Source: an uncultured Clostridium sp. (GTDB taxonomy: Bacteria; Bacillota; Clostridia; Clostridiales; Clostridiaceae). Taken from it: 9,077 nucleotides of DNA. Each line of letters starts with the position of its first letter. The stretch's first letter is position 1. The stretch lies in the NCBI GenBank assembly GCA_934746785.1, contig CAKVFO010000133.1, forward strand, positions 1-9,077, written 5' to 3'. The notes beneath the pieces are model-generated. The model was given only the letters and a program-made list of their open reading frames with translations. It did not search any database and had not been told where the DNA came from. Both the position numbers and the translations under genes were made by a program. Below, piece by piece: positions 1-6,510 of the stretch.

Positions 1-1
1 A

Positions 2-853
2 TTATATGAAGGTGATTTGAGAGATAAAACCATATTGGATAAGATTTTTACTGAAAATAAAATAGATGCTGTTATTGATTTTGCAGCTTATTCATTAGTA
101 GGTGAAAGTATGACTGAGCCATTAAAATATTTTAATAATAATGTTTATGGAACAATATCTTTATTAGAAGCTATGAAAGAGCATGATGTTAAATATATAG
201 TATTTTCATCAACAGCAGCAACATATGGAGAACCTAAGAAAGTTCCAATAGAGGAAAGTAGTGAGACTTGTCCAACAAATGCGTATGGAGAATCAAAACT
301 TCTTGTTGAAAAGATATTAAGATGGTGTGATCATGCTTATGGAATTAAGTATACAGCTTTAAGATATTTTAATGCAGCAGGAGCACATGTTAATGGTAAG
401 ATTGGTGAAGATCATTCTCCAGAAACACATCTTATTCCTATTATATTAGATGTGGCTCTAGGAAATAGAGATAAGATAATGATGTTTGGGGATGACTATA
501 ATACAAAGGATGGTACATGTGTTAGAGATTATATCCATGTAACAGACCTTGCAAGAGCTCATCTTTTAGCACTTAAGAGATTAATGAATGGAGGAGAAAG
601 TACTGCATACAATTTAGGTAATGGTACAGGATTTACTGTTAAGGAAGTAGTTGAAGTTGCAAGAAAAGTAACAGGACATCCAATTCCAGCAGAAGTTGCA
701 CCAAGAAGAGCAGGAGACCCAGCAACACTTATTGCTTCATCTGATAGAGCAGTTAATGAACTTGGATGGAAACCAGAATTTAATTCACTTGAAACAATTA
801 TTTCAACAGCGTGGAAGTGGCATCAAGCACATCCACATGGATATGAAAAATAA
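2..853 (+). CDS. galE: UDP-glucose 4-epimerase, 5'-truncated by window edge
   Basis: This enzyme interconverts UDP-glucose and UDP-galactose with bound NAD in the cytoplasm (Leloir pathway and supply of sugars for surface polymers). The frame is open from base 2, reading LYEGDLRD, so the TTG at 17 is internal and not a start; the true start lies outside the window. About 283 residues are visible against a family length near 330. Missing is the N-terminal Rossmann GxxGxxG loop. Visible, counting from base 2, are the DFAAYSLVGES segment, the FSSTAATYG segment with the catalytic Ser/Thr, the catalytic YGESK (Tyr95 and Lys99), LRYFNAAGA, and RDYIHVTDLA near the substrate site. The AAYSLVGES form resembles Bacillus-type GalE. 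The gene ends in TAA and is followed by a terminator. Codon use matches the neighbours. Family assignment is secure; the exact epimerase specificity (UDP-Glc or UDP-GlcNAc) is inferred. Confidence 0.95.
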   Translation, partial: LYEGDLRDKTILDKIFTENKIDAVIDFAAYSLVGESMTEPLKYFNNNVYGTISLLEAMKEHDVKYIVFSSTAATYGEPKKVPIEESSETCPTNAYGESKLLVEKILRWCDHAYGIKYTALRYFNAAGAHVNGKIGEDHSPETHLIPIILDVALGNRDKIMMFGDDYNTKDGTCVRDYIHVTDLARAHLLALKRLMNGGESTAYNLGNGTGFTVKEVVEVARKVTGHPIPAEVAPRRAGDPATLIASSDRAVNELGWKPEFNSLETIISTAWKWHQAHPHGYEK

Positions 854-864
854 ATTATAAATAG

Positions 865-906
865 AGAGTAAATACTTTGTTATTATTAAGAGTATTTACT
901 CTTTTA
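865..906. terminator. Intrinsic terminator after galE, possibly bidirectional
   Basis: A perfect 12-bp stem, AGAGTAAATACT (865-876) with AGTATTTACTCT (891-902), encloses a 14-nt loop. It is followed on the plus strand by TTTTATTCTTTT. It lies 12 bases after the galE stop. On the minus strand the same stem is followed by CTATTTATAATTT, so it could also end the 79-residue gene at 937-1176. A second small palindrome, TTACTCT (912-918) and AGAGTAA (921-927), repeats the arm sequence. Confidence 0.8.
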
Positions 907-936
907 TTCTTTTACTCTCAAGAGTAATAGTTGAAT

Positions 937-1176
937 TTAATAAATATCGTCATAGTTGTCGATATCACTTGATAGTATGTTGTCACCTTGATCATCTATA
1001 AGACTTTGAGTGTAATCAAATTCTTGCCAAGCAATATTATTAACTACAATTGGATCTACTGCTGGATTTGCTAATGGTGTAGAGCTTCCATCAGGAGCAA
1101 AACTTCTTATTTCATTTTGTTTAGGGTGATAAGAAGTTCTGACTCTTGGTAAGTAAGGTGCTTTCTTATTACTCAT
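937..1176 (-). CDS. Small hypothetical protein, 79 residues
   Basis: I do not recognise this protein. It is likely a real gene: an ATG at 1176 is preceded by a full AAGGAGG site (complement of 1184-1190) with 7-nt spacing, codon use fits the genome, and the gene sits alone between two terminator or promoter regions. The product is soluble and lacks cysteine, signal peptide or membrane segment. The N-terminal third is basic and Pro/Tyr-containing (KKAPYLPRVRTSYHPK). The middle is rich in Pro, Asn and Ala. The C-terminal 20 residues are strongly acidic (many Asp, ending DNYDDIY). The basic-to-acidic gradient and lack of hydrophobic clusters suggest a flexible or partner-bound protein, but this is inference. 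It is transcribed away from prfC, so it is not in an operon with either neighbour. Function unknown. Confidence 0.8.
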   Translation of the reverse strand: MSNKKAPYLPRVRTSYHPKQNEIRSFAPDGSSTPLANPAVDPIVVNNIAWQEFDYTQSLIDDQGDNILSSDIDNYDDIY

Positions 1177-1210
1177 AATAAATCCTCCTTATATCTCTAA
1201 TATCTTTAGT

Positions 1211-1266
1211 TTGTACAAAATAAAAAATATAATGTATAATTTTTTAGCAAAGTTTTGTGGTATAAT
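1211..1266 (+). promoter_or_regulatory. Candidate tandem promoters for prfC
   Basis: Two sigma-A-like options lie upstream of prfC. The first is TTGTAC (1211-1216), an 18-bp gap, then TATAAT (1235-1240). The second is an extended -10, TGGTATAAT (1258-1266), with a perfect TATAAT hexamer but a poor -35. Either would give a short leader ending at the AGAGGAGG ribosome site (1294-1301). Both -10 hexamers match the consensus; which one is used cannot be told from sequence. Confidence 0.55.
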
Positions 1267-1309
1267 AATATGACGTATGTAAGGTTATATTTTAGAGGAG
1301 GAATTTATT

Positions 1310-2902
1310 TTGTCTGATTATATAAATGAAATAAAAAAGAGAAGAACTTTTGCGATAATTTCTCACCCAGATGCTGGTAAAACAACATTAACAGAAAAGT
1401 TCTTATTATATGGAGGAGCTATAAGACTTGCAGGTTCAGTTAAAGCAAGAAAAGCTTCAAAACATGCTGTATCTGACTGGATGGAAATAGAAAAGCAAAG
1501 AGGTATTTCTGTAACATCCTCAGTAATGCAGTTTAATTATGGTGGCCATTGTATTAATATCCTTGATACACCAGGACATCAAGATTTCTCAGAAGATACA
1601 TATAGAACTCTTATGGCAGCTGATTCAGCAGTAATGGTTGTAGATGCAGCTAAAGGGGTGGAAGATCAAACTAGAAAGTTATTTCAAGTATGTGCTTTGA
1701 GAGAAATACCTATTTTTACATTAGTTAATAAGATGGATAGAGAAGCAAGAGATCCATTTGAGTTATTAGATGATATAGAAAATGAACTTGGGATAAAGAC
1801 ATACCCAATGAATTGGCCAATAGGTTCAGGTAAAGATTTTAAGGGTATCTATGAAAGAGATAATAAAAGAATCATAGTATTTAATGGTGGAAATCACGGG
1901 CAGAGTGAAGTTGAAACTATTGAAGGAAATGTTGAAGATGAAAAGTTCAGAGAAATTCTTGGAGCTGACTTACATGATAAGTTGATGGAAGATATTGAAT
2001 TATTGGATATAGCTGGAGATGACTTTGATGTAGAAAAGGTTAGAGCAGGAGAATTAACACCAGTATTCTTTGGATCAGCTTTAACAAACTTTGGTGTTGA
2101 ACCATTCCTAGAACATTTCTTAGAAATGACAACATCGCCTTTATCAAGAAATTCTGATAAGGGAGAAGTAGATCCATTTAGTAAAGATTTTTCAGCTTTC
2201 GTATTTAAGATTCAAGCTAATATGAATAAAGCTCATAGAGATAGAATTGCTTTCATGAGAATTGTTTCAGGTAAGTTTGAAAAGGGTATGGAAGTTATGC
2301 ATATGCAAGGTGGTAAGAAAATTAAACTTGCACAGCCACAACAATTCATGGCTCAAGATAGAGAAATAGTTGAAGAAGCTTATGCAGGAGATATAATTGG
2401 TGTATTTGATCCAGGTATATTTTCGATAGGTGACACATTATGTTCACCATCAAATAAGTTTAAATTTGAAGGAATTCCAGCTTTCGCACCAGAACATTTT
2501 GCAAGAGTTAGACCTGTTGATACAATGAAGAGAAAACAATTTGTAAAGGGTGTTACTCAAATAGCACAAGAAGGTGCAATTCAAGTATTTAAAGAACTTC
2601 ACATTGGTATGGAAGAAATAATCGTAGGGGTTGTTGGTGTTCTTCAATTTGAAGTTTTAGAATATAGATTAAAGAGTGAATATAACGTAGATATTAAGAT
2701 GGAAAGACTTCCATATAGATATGTAAGATGGATTGAAAATGATGATTTAGATCCAGATAATTTAAATCTTACATCAGATACTAAAAAGGTTAAGGACCTT
2801 AAAGATAGAAACCTTCTTATATTCCAAAATGATTGGGGAATAAGCTGGGCATTAGAACATAATGATGGAATTGTGTTATCAGGTGTTGGAAAAACTGAAT
2901 AA
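1310..2902 (+). CDS. prfC: Peptide chain release factor 3 (RF3), GTPase
   Basis: RF3 is a cytoplasmic translational GTPase that binds the ribosome after peptide release and removes RF1 or RF2. The start is TTG at 1310, supported by GAGGAGG (1295-1301) with 8-nt spacing; no other start fits that site. The 530-residue length is normal for the family. G-domain motifs are in order: G1 SHPDAGKTT (18-26), G2 region RGISVTSS (64-71), G3 DTPGHQDF (86-93), G4 NKMD (140-143) and G5-like GSAL (255-258). The C-terminal part carries the RF3-type domains II and III, including VGVLQFEVLEYRL, which is also seen in EF-G-like proteins. RF3 is told from EF-G and TetM-type ribosomal protection proteins by its length, the SHPDAGKTTLTEK start and the family-typical DWMEIEKQRGISVTSS stretch. 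It is monocistronic: its own promoter region upstream and an inverted-repeat terminator directly downstream. Nothing looks truncated. Confidence 0.97.
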   Translation: MSDYINEIKKRRTFAIISHPDAGKTTLTEKFLLYGGAIRLAGSVKARKASKHAVSDWMEIEKQRGISVTSSVMQFNYGGHCINILDTPGHQDFSEDTYRTLMAADSAVMVVDAAKGVEDQTRKLFQVCALREIPIFTLVNKMDREARDPFELLDDIENELGIKTYPMNWPIGSGKDFKGIYERDNKRIIVFNGGNHGQSEVETIEGNVEDEKFREILGADLHDKLMEDIELLDIAGDDFDVEKVRAGELTPVFFGSALTNFGVEPFLEHFLEMTTSPLSRNSDKGEVDPFSKDFSAFVFKIQANMNKAHRDRIAFMRIVSGKFEKGMEVMHMQGGKKIKLAQPQQFMAQDREIVEEAYAGDIIGVFDPGIFSIGDTLCSPSNKFKFEGIPAFAPEHFARVRPVDTMKRKQFVKGVTQIAQEGAIQVFKELHIGMEEIIVGVVGVLQFEVLEYRLKSEYNVDIKMERLPYRYVRWIENDDLDPDNLNLTSDTKKVKDLKDRNLLIFQNDWGISWALEHNDGIVLSGVGKTE

Positions 2903-2913
2903 TATACAAGTAA

Positions 2914-3010
2914 AAAGGGGATGTATCAAAAGCATTTACCCTAAAGATGTTTTCTTTTTGATATCAGAACATCTTTGGGGTAAAGTATGTTTTTTTGATG
3001 CATCCCCTTT
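2914..3010. repeat. 97-bp nested inverted repeat; likely bidirectional terminator or MITE-like element
   Basis: The space between the converging prfC and chemoreceptor genes is almost one imperfect palindrome. The outer arms, AAAGGGGATGTATCAAAA (from 2914) and the complement of the segment ending at 3010, differ at one base. The inner arms, ACCCTAAAGATGTT (2937-2950) and AACATCTTTGGGGT (2968-2981), also pair with one mismatch. The spacing between outer and inner pairs is slightly unequal, so there is a bulge. The apex is about 17 nt around GATATC. The hairpin spans nearly the whole gap, ending 11 bp after the prfC stop and 1 bp from the chemoreceptor stop. It can serve as terminator for both. 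The GGGGATGTATCAAAA ends look transposon-like, but no transposase is present and no clear target duplication is seen. Confidence 0.7.
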
Positions 3011-3011
3011 A

Positions 3012-4472
3012 TTAAGATTTTAATGTATTAGCTAATGAATAAATTTCAGCCATCATTTTATTAAAGTCATCTAAAAGAGAAACTGATTTTTCACTTACCT
3101 TTAGTCCTTCTTGAGATGAAGCTGAAACTTCTTCACTAGTAGCTGATAAGTTTGATATATGATCTAAAATGGAACCATTAGCGTCATTTATTTCATGAAT
3201 CATATTTTTAACATTTATGATTGCATCATCTAAGTTATGAATAGCTGAATTAACCTTTTCTAATTCGGAATCAACAGCATTTATAATTTCATTTTGCTTT
3301 TCTGTAGAATCAGTAGAATTATTAACATTTGTATTTACTTTCTTTATGTCTCCAACTAATTCACTTATAATATTAGATATTTGATTAGCAGCTTTATTAG
3401 TTCTTTCTGATAATTGTCTTATTTCTTCAGCTACAACAGCAAATCCACGTCCAGCATCACCAGCTCGTGCTGCTTCTATAGATGCATTTAGAGCAAGCAG
3501 GTTAGTGTTTTCTGAAATTTCAGATATACTTTTTGTTATTGCTTCAACTTCAGTAATTTTCTTAGATAAGCTATTGATAGATTCCAAAGAAGAATTATTA
3601 GCGTCTTTTACAATAACGGCTTGAGACTTTAACTTATCAAAAGTTAAGCTGCTTTCTTTAATAAAGGAATTAGTTGAACTTGCTATATCAGACATCCTTA
3701 TAGCTTCATTTTCAGCATTTTCAATATTAGTTTTTATTTCAAAAGTCATGTTACTTTGTTTTTCTATTGTTTCAGCTGTATCCAGAATACTTTCTGAAAT
3801 ATTACTCATAGAAGTATAATTTACATCTACAATACTCTTTAAATCTTTAGTTATTTCTTGAGATTTATCGAAATTTTTTATTATATCTTCTGCAACTTTA
3901 GTAATTTTTACAGTTGTTTTAGATTGTTCATCAGCAGTATTAATTATAGCTTCCATATTTTCTTTTTGAAAAGCTGATAATAATTGAGAAATTTTAATTG
4001 AAGCATATGCTGTTATAATAACCATACAAGTAAAAATGAATAATTCTGAGCTTGTATTAGGAGATAGATTTTTAGTGATTATAAATTTTAAGCAATGAAT
4101 GATATTGGTTCCAACTATAGATAAAGAAACTCTAGAGGTAAATTTTACATCAAGATATAGCATGGAAACAATCATTATAGGAAAAGAGTAAATACTAACA
4201 AATGTAAACCTATTACAAATCATAATAATAAGTAATGCTATAACTACGGAAATTAATGATACATGTGCAAAAATAATTTCATTTTTATGTTTCAAATAAT
4301 AAGTGATAGTTACAACTAATGATGCTAAGAGGGAAATGCTTTGTATAAGTATTCCAACGGAAATGCCATAAGATAGACCGGCTGCCACTAGTAATAGGAA
4401 TAAAGATACTTCTATTATTGTAAGAATAATTAAAGCAACTTTATTCAATTTTTCAATTTGTTCTTTTTTCAT
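3012..4472 (-). CDS. Methyl-accepting chemotaxis protein with six-helix membrane sensor, no HAMP
   Basis: This is a membrane chemoreceptor that should control the CheA/CheW kinase. I chose ATG at 4472 (486 residues) because GGGTGG lies 5 nt upstream; the in-frame GTG at 4481 has no spaced ribosome site. Residues about 12-162 form six hydrophobic helices joined by short loops, leaving no large extracellular ligand domain. No HAMP domain is evident between the last helix and the signalling part. Residues from about 165 onward are a long Ala/Ser/Asn/Glu-rich coiled coil. The highly conserved hairpin tip lies at about 320-349 (ISENTNLLALNASIEAARAG, then DAGRGFAVVAEEIR). The C-terminal arm contains LSATSEEVSASSQEG, a likely methylation region. 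The ligand is unknown; sensing within the membrane (membrane state, a hydrophobic molecule, or a partner protein) is inference. It is a single gene with its own promoter region; no other che genes are in view. Confidence 0.93.
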   Translation of the reverse strand: MKKEQIEKLNKVALIILTIIEVSLFLLLVAAGLSYGISVGILIQSISLLASLVVTITYYLKHKNEIIFAHVSLISVVIALLIIMICNRFTFVSIYSFPIMIVSMLYLDVKFTSRVSLSIVGTNIIHCLKFIITKNLSPNTSSELFIFTCMVIITAYASIKISQLLSAFQKENMEAIINTADEQSKTTVKITKVAEDIIKNFDKSQEITKDLKSIVDVNYTSMSNISESILDTAETIEKQSNMTFEIKTNIENAENEAIRMSDIASSTNSFIKESSLTFDKLKSQAVIVKDANNSSLESINSLSKKITEVEAITKSISEISENTNLLALNASIEAARAGDAGRGFAVVAEEIRQLSERTNKAANQISNIISELVGDIKKVNTNVNNSTDSTEKQNEIINAVDSELEKVNSAIHNLDDAIINVKNMIHEINDANGSILDHISNLSATSEEVSASSQEGLKVSEKSVSLLDDFNKMMAEIYSLANTLKS

Positions 4473-4521
4473 AACTTCCACCCTTCCAAGTTAAATAATA
4501 ACTAACTATTTTACAAACAAT

Positions 4522-4530
4522 ATTATATCA
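4522..4530 (-). promoter_or_regulatory. Extended -10 promoter element of the chemoreceptor gene
   Basis: On the minus strand this reads TGATATAAT, an extended -10 with a perfect TATAAT hexamer (complement of 4522-4527), about 50 bases before the chosen ATG. No good -35 is seen at 16-18 bp, as is usual for extended -10 promoters. It is the best promoter candidate in the 4482-4663 gap. Confidence 0.5.
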
Positions 4531-4575
4531 TAAAATAAGTTAAAAATTCATATATTGTAAATAAAAAGAAACTAT

Positions 4576-4582
4576 TGGCGAA
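4576..4582 (+). promoter_or_regulatory. Candidate Spo0A box (TGGCGAA) upstream of the chemoreceptor
   Basis: TGGCGAA fits the TGNCGAA 0A-box consensus and sits inside TGGCGAAAAATAC. It lies about 50 bp upstream of the -10 of the chemoreceptor gene. Near-identical context occurs at 8561. A 7-mer alone is weak evidence; the shared 13-mer raises it. Confidence 0.35.
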
Positions 4583-4614
4583 AAATACTATTAAATAATA
4601 CTTTGGCCATAATT

Positions 4615-4654
4615 AAAAAAAGATGATTTCTGTTAATTAAAGAAATCATCTTTT
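4615..4654 (-). terminator. Intrinsic terminator of the surface-protein operon
   Basis: A perfect 11-bp stem AGATGATTTCT (4621-4631) with AGAAATCATCT (4641-4651) and a 9-nt loop lies just after the stop of the downstream surface-protein gene. In the minus direction the stem is followed by a run of T (complement of A 4615-4620); on the plus strand TTTT follows. Confidence 0.85.
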
Positions 4655-4663
4655 GAATACAAA

Positions 4664-6493
4664 TTAGTCTTTTTTTCTTGTAAGTTTAAGTCCAGTTACA
4701 GCTGATAATAAAGAAACTATTAAGCCTGCACTAGCAACATCACCTGTTTTTGCTGATTTAGAAGAACTATTTTCTTTATTATTTGTTTTGTTAACCGCAT
4801 CGTTAGATGGTGTTGAGACATTAGCATTTGATGTATTATTATTTTTATCTTCAGGCTGAGATGAAGTAGTAGTACTATTGTTATTATCTTCAGGTTGAGA
4901 TGGAGCAGTAGTACCATTATCTTTATCTTCAGGCTGAGATGGAGTAGTAGTACTATCATTTTTATCTCCAGGTTGAGATGGAGTAGTAGTGTTAGAAGAA
5001 TCAATAACACTTACATTGAAACTTTCTTTTAATACTTGTCCATCATCTAAAGTTATATCTATATCATAATGAGAATCTTCAACTTTAAGATATAACAATG
5101 TTTCTTTTGGAATTATTAAATTCCCATTATCTAAGTATACATAAGGTTCAAAATTAGCATTTGCTAATCTCATAATAGGAGATTTTATAGCAACTTCTTT
5201 ACCATTTATATGTATTGAGTTAACACCAGCATTTGTAGGAATAATATTAGTTATTTCTACATTTGTATTTTTATTAACATCAAAGACAATATTAGGTGTA
5301 GTATTTCCTTGAGAAGGTGCTGAAATCACAACATTGTTCTCTACTACTAAATCAACTGCATCAACTAAAGTTTTATTATTATTGAATACAAATGAAATAG
5401 AATAGTTTCCTTTTACTAAGTTTAATCTAGATAATACTTGTTCAGGTATAGTAATTGAATCATTACTTACAGTAACTTCATTTGCATTAATTAAATTATT
5501 GTTAATATAAATAGATGATAATTTTGTTCCATCAAACTTAACTGTATGAATTGTTATTGAATTAGTGTTATTTAAGTTGTATTTTATTTGTTGATAACCA
5601 ATAGTTGGTTGAGCGTTAACTAAATCGTCTTTATTATCTTTGTCATCAGCTGGTGGCTCAGTAGGATTATTAGTTGGTGGAATTATAGGATTAACTACTG
5701 GTGGTTTAACAACTACATAGTTCTTTACAGATAATTCAACAGCTGATAATAAAGTTTTACCATTAGAGAAAGCAAAAGACATACTATAATTTCCATTAAC
5801 AAGATTTATCTTTGATAAAGTTGCTTGAGGAATAATTATTGAGTCATCAGTTACTCTGAAGTCAGCACCAGATAATACTGAATTATTTAAATATATTTTA
5901 TTTAATGTATTTTTATTAAAATTAACATTTCCAATTGTTATATCAGAAGGATTATTAAAATCGTAAGATACTATTGTTTCACCTATAACTGGATCGGCAG
6001 TAACAGTATCATTTTCATTTCCAGCAGGTGGCTTTGGAGTTTCTTCTGGCTTAGAAGGTGGAGGTGTTACAACTTCACCATTCTTATAGTCAATATTTAC
6101 ATAACCAACGTATAAAGTATTATCTGAGAATTTTATTGAAAGAGCGTAAATTCCAGTTTTAAAATCTAAAGATGATAAAGCATCTTTAGATATAGTTAAG
6201 CTATTGCTGCCAGTAGTGATTGCGCTTTTATCTATTTTACTTCCATTAATTTGAAGTTCTTTTAAAGTTGTACCATTAAAATTAATATCATTTATTTTAA
6301 CATCTTCTGCTTTATTTTTATCAAAATAAACCTTTTGAATTTTTACGGTAGGTGAATTGTTAGTAGAATCAGAATTAGATACTGTAGAAATAATATTTGA
6401 TTCTGCTACTGTACTAGCATTTGCTTTAGTTATAGCAACATTAGAAATTACTAAAGCACTAGCTAAAAGCATCGTTAATTGTTTCTTTTTCAT
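4664..6493 (-). CDS. Cell-wall-anchored surface protein with X2-like modules and TPSQP-repeat stalk
   Basis: This is a predicted secreted, sortase-anchored protein of 609 residues. ATG at 6493 has AAGGAG 6 nt upstream. A Sec signal peptide covers 1-26 (KKK, a hydrophobic core, ANA/S cleavage). Three related modules follow at about 49-138, 166-253 and 294-391, each with the pattern FDxN-(8)-I-x-FNGxxL-x-x-I-x-NG, then SxTIPxxxLxxL, NGxYxxxFxFSNGKTL and a final beta strand. This resembles the X2 (CBM_X2) Ig-like family known from clostridial scaffoldins. A fourth, diverged module lies at about 400-498. Modules one to three are joined by Pro/Thr linkers (TPKPPAG). Residues 501-552 are four 13-residue TTTPSQPEDKN repeats. 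The C-terminus has SAKTG (580-584), a hydrophobic helix and RKKD, a sorting signal with an atypical motif. No enzyme, cohesin or dockerin is visible. It is the second gene of an operon, 17 bp after its paralogue. Binding target unknown; adhesion or wall binding is inferred. Confidence 0.85.
   Translation of the reverse strand: MKKKQLTMLLASALVISNVAITKANASTVAESNIISTVSNSDSTNNSPTVKIQKVYFDKNKAEDVKINDINFNGTTLKELQINGSKIDKSAITTGSNSLTISKDALSSLDFKTGIYALSIKFSDNTLYVGYVNIDYKNGEVVTPPPSKPEETPKPPAGNENDTVTADPVIGETIVSYDFNNPSDITIGNVNFNKNTLNKIYLNNSVLSGADFRVTDDSIIIPQATLSKINLVNGNYSMSFAFSNGKTLLSAVELSVKNYVVVKPPVVNPIIPPTNNPTEPPADDKDNKDDLVNAQPTIGYQQIKYNLNNTNSITIHTVKFDGTKLSSIYINNNLINANEVTVSNDSITIPEQVLSRLNLVKGNYSISFVFNNNKTLVDAVDLVVENNVVISAPSQGNTTPNIVFDVNKNTNVEITNIIPTNAGVNSIHINGKEVAIKSPIMRLANANFEPYVYLDNGNLIIPKETLLYLKVEDSHYDIDITLDDGQVLKESFNVSVIDSSNTTTPSQPGDKNDSTTTPSQPEDKDNGTTAPSQPEDNNNSTTTSSQPEDKNNNTSNANVSTPSNDAVNKTNNKENSSSKSAKTGDVASAGLIVSLLSAVTGLKLTRKKD
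4838..4993 (-). repeat. Four 39-bp tandem coding repeats (TTTPSQPEDKN stalk)
   Basis: Four contiguous 39-bp units encode 13 residues each: NTTTPSQPGDKND, STTTPSQPEDKDN, GTTAPSQPEDNNN and STTTSSQPEDKNN. They are diverged at several bases but in register. They form a Thr/Ser/Pro-rich, acidic spacer between the last module and the sorting signal and could vary in copy number. Confidence 0.9.
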
Positions 6494-6510
6494 GTTGTTC
6501 TCCTTAAAAT

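Noticed and set aside
17..19. TTG as a possible galE start.
   Set aside because: The frame is open upstream with conserved GalE residues (EGDLRD), and the essential Rossmann N-terminus must lie before it.
2450..2647. Minus-strand 65-residue frame inside prfC.
   Set aside because: It lies wholly antisense to conserved RF3 coding sequence and has no ribosome site.
2914..3010. A complete insertion sequence.
   Set aside because: There is no transposase coding sequence between the arms; only about 17 bases separate the inner arms.
4720..5010. Minus-strand 96-residue Leu/Ile-rich frame.
   Set aside because: It is a +1/-1 frame shadow of the TPSQP repeats and anchor of the surface protein.
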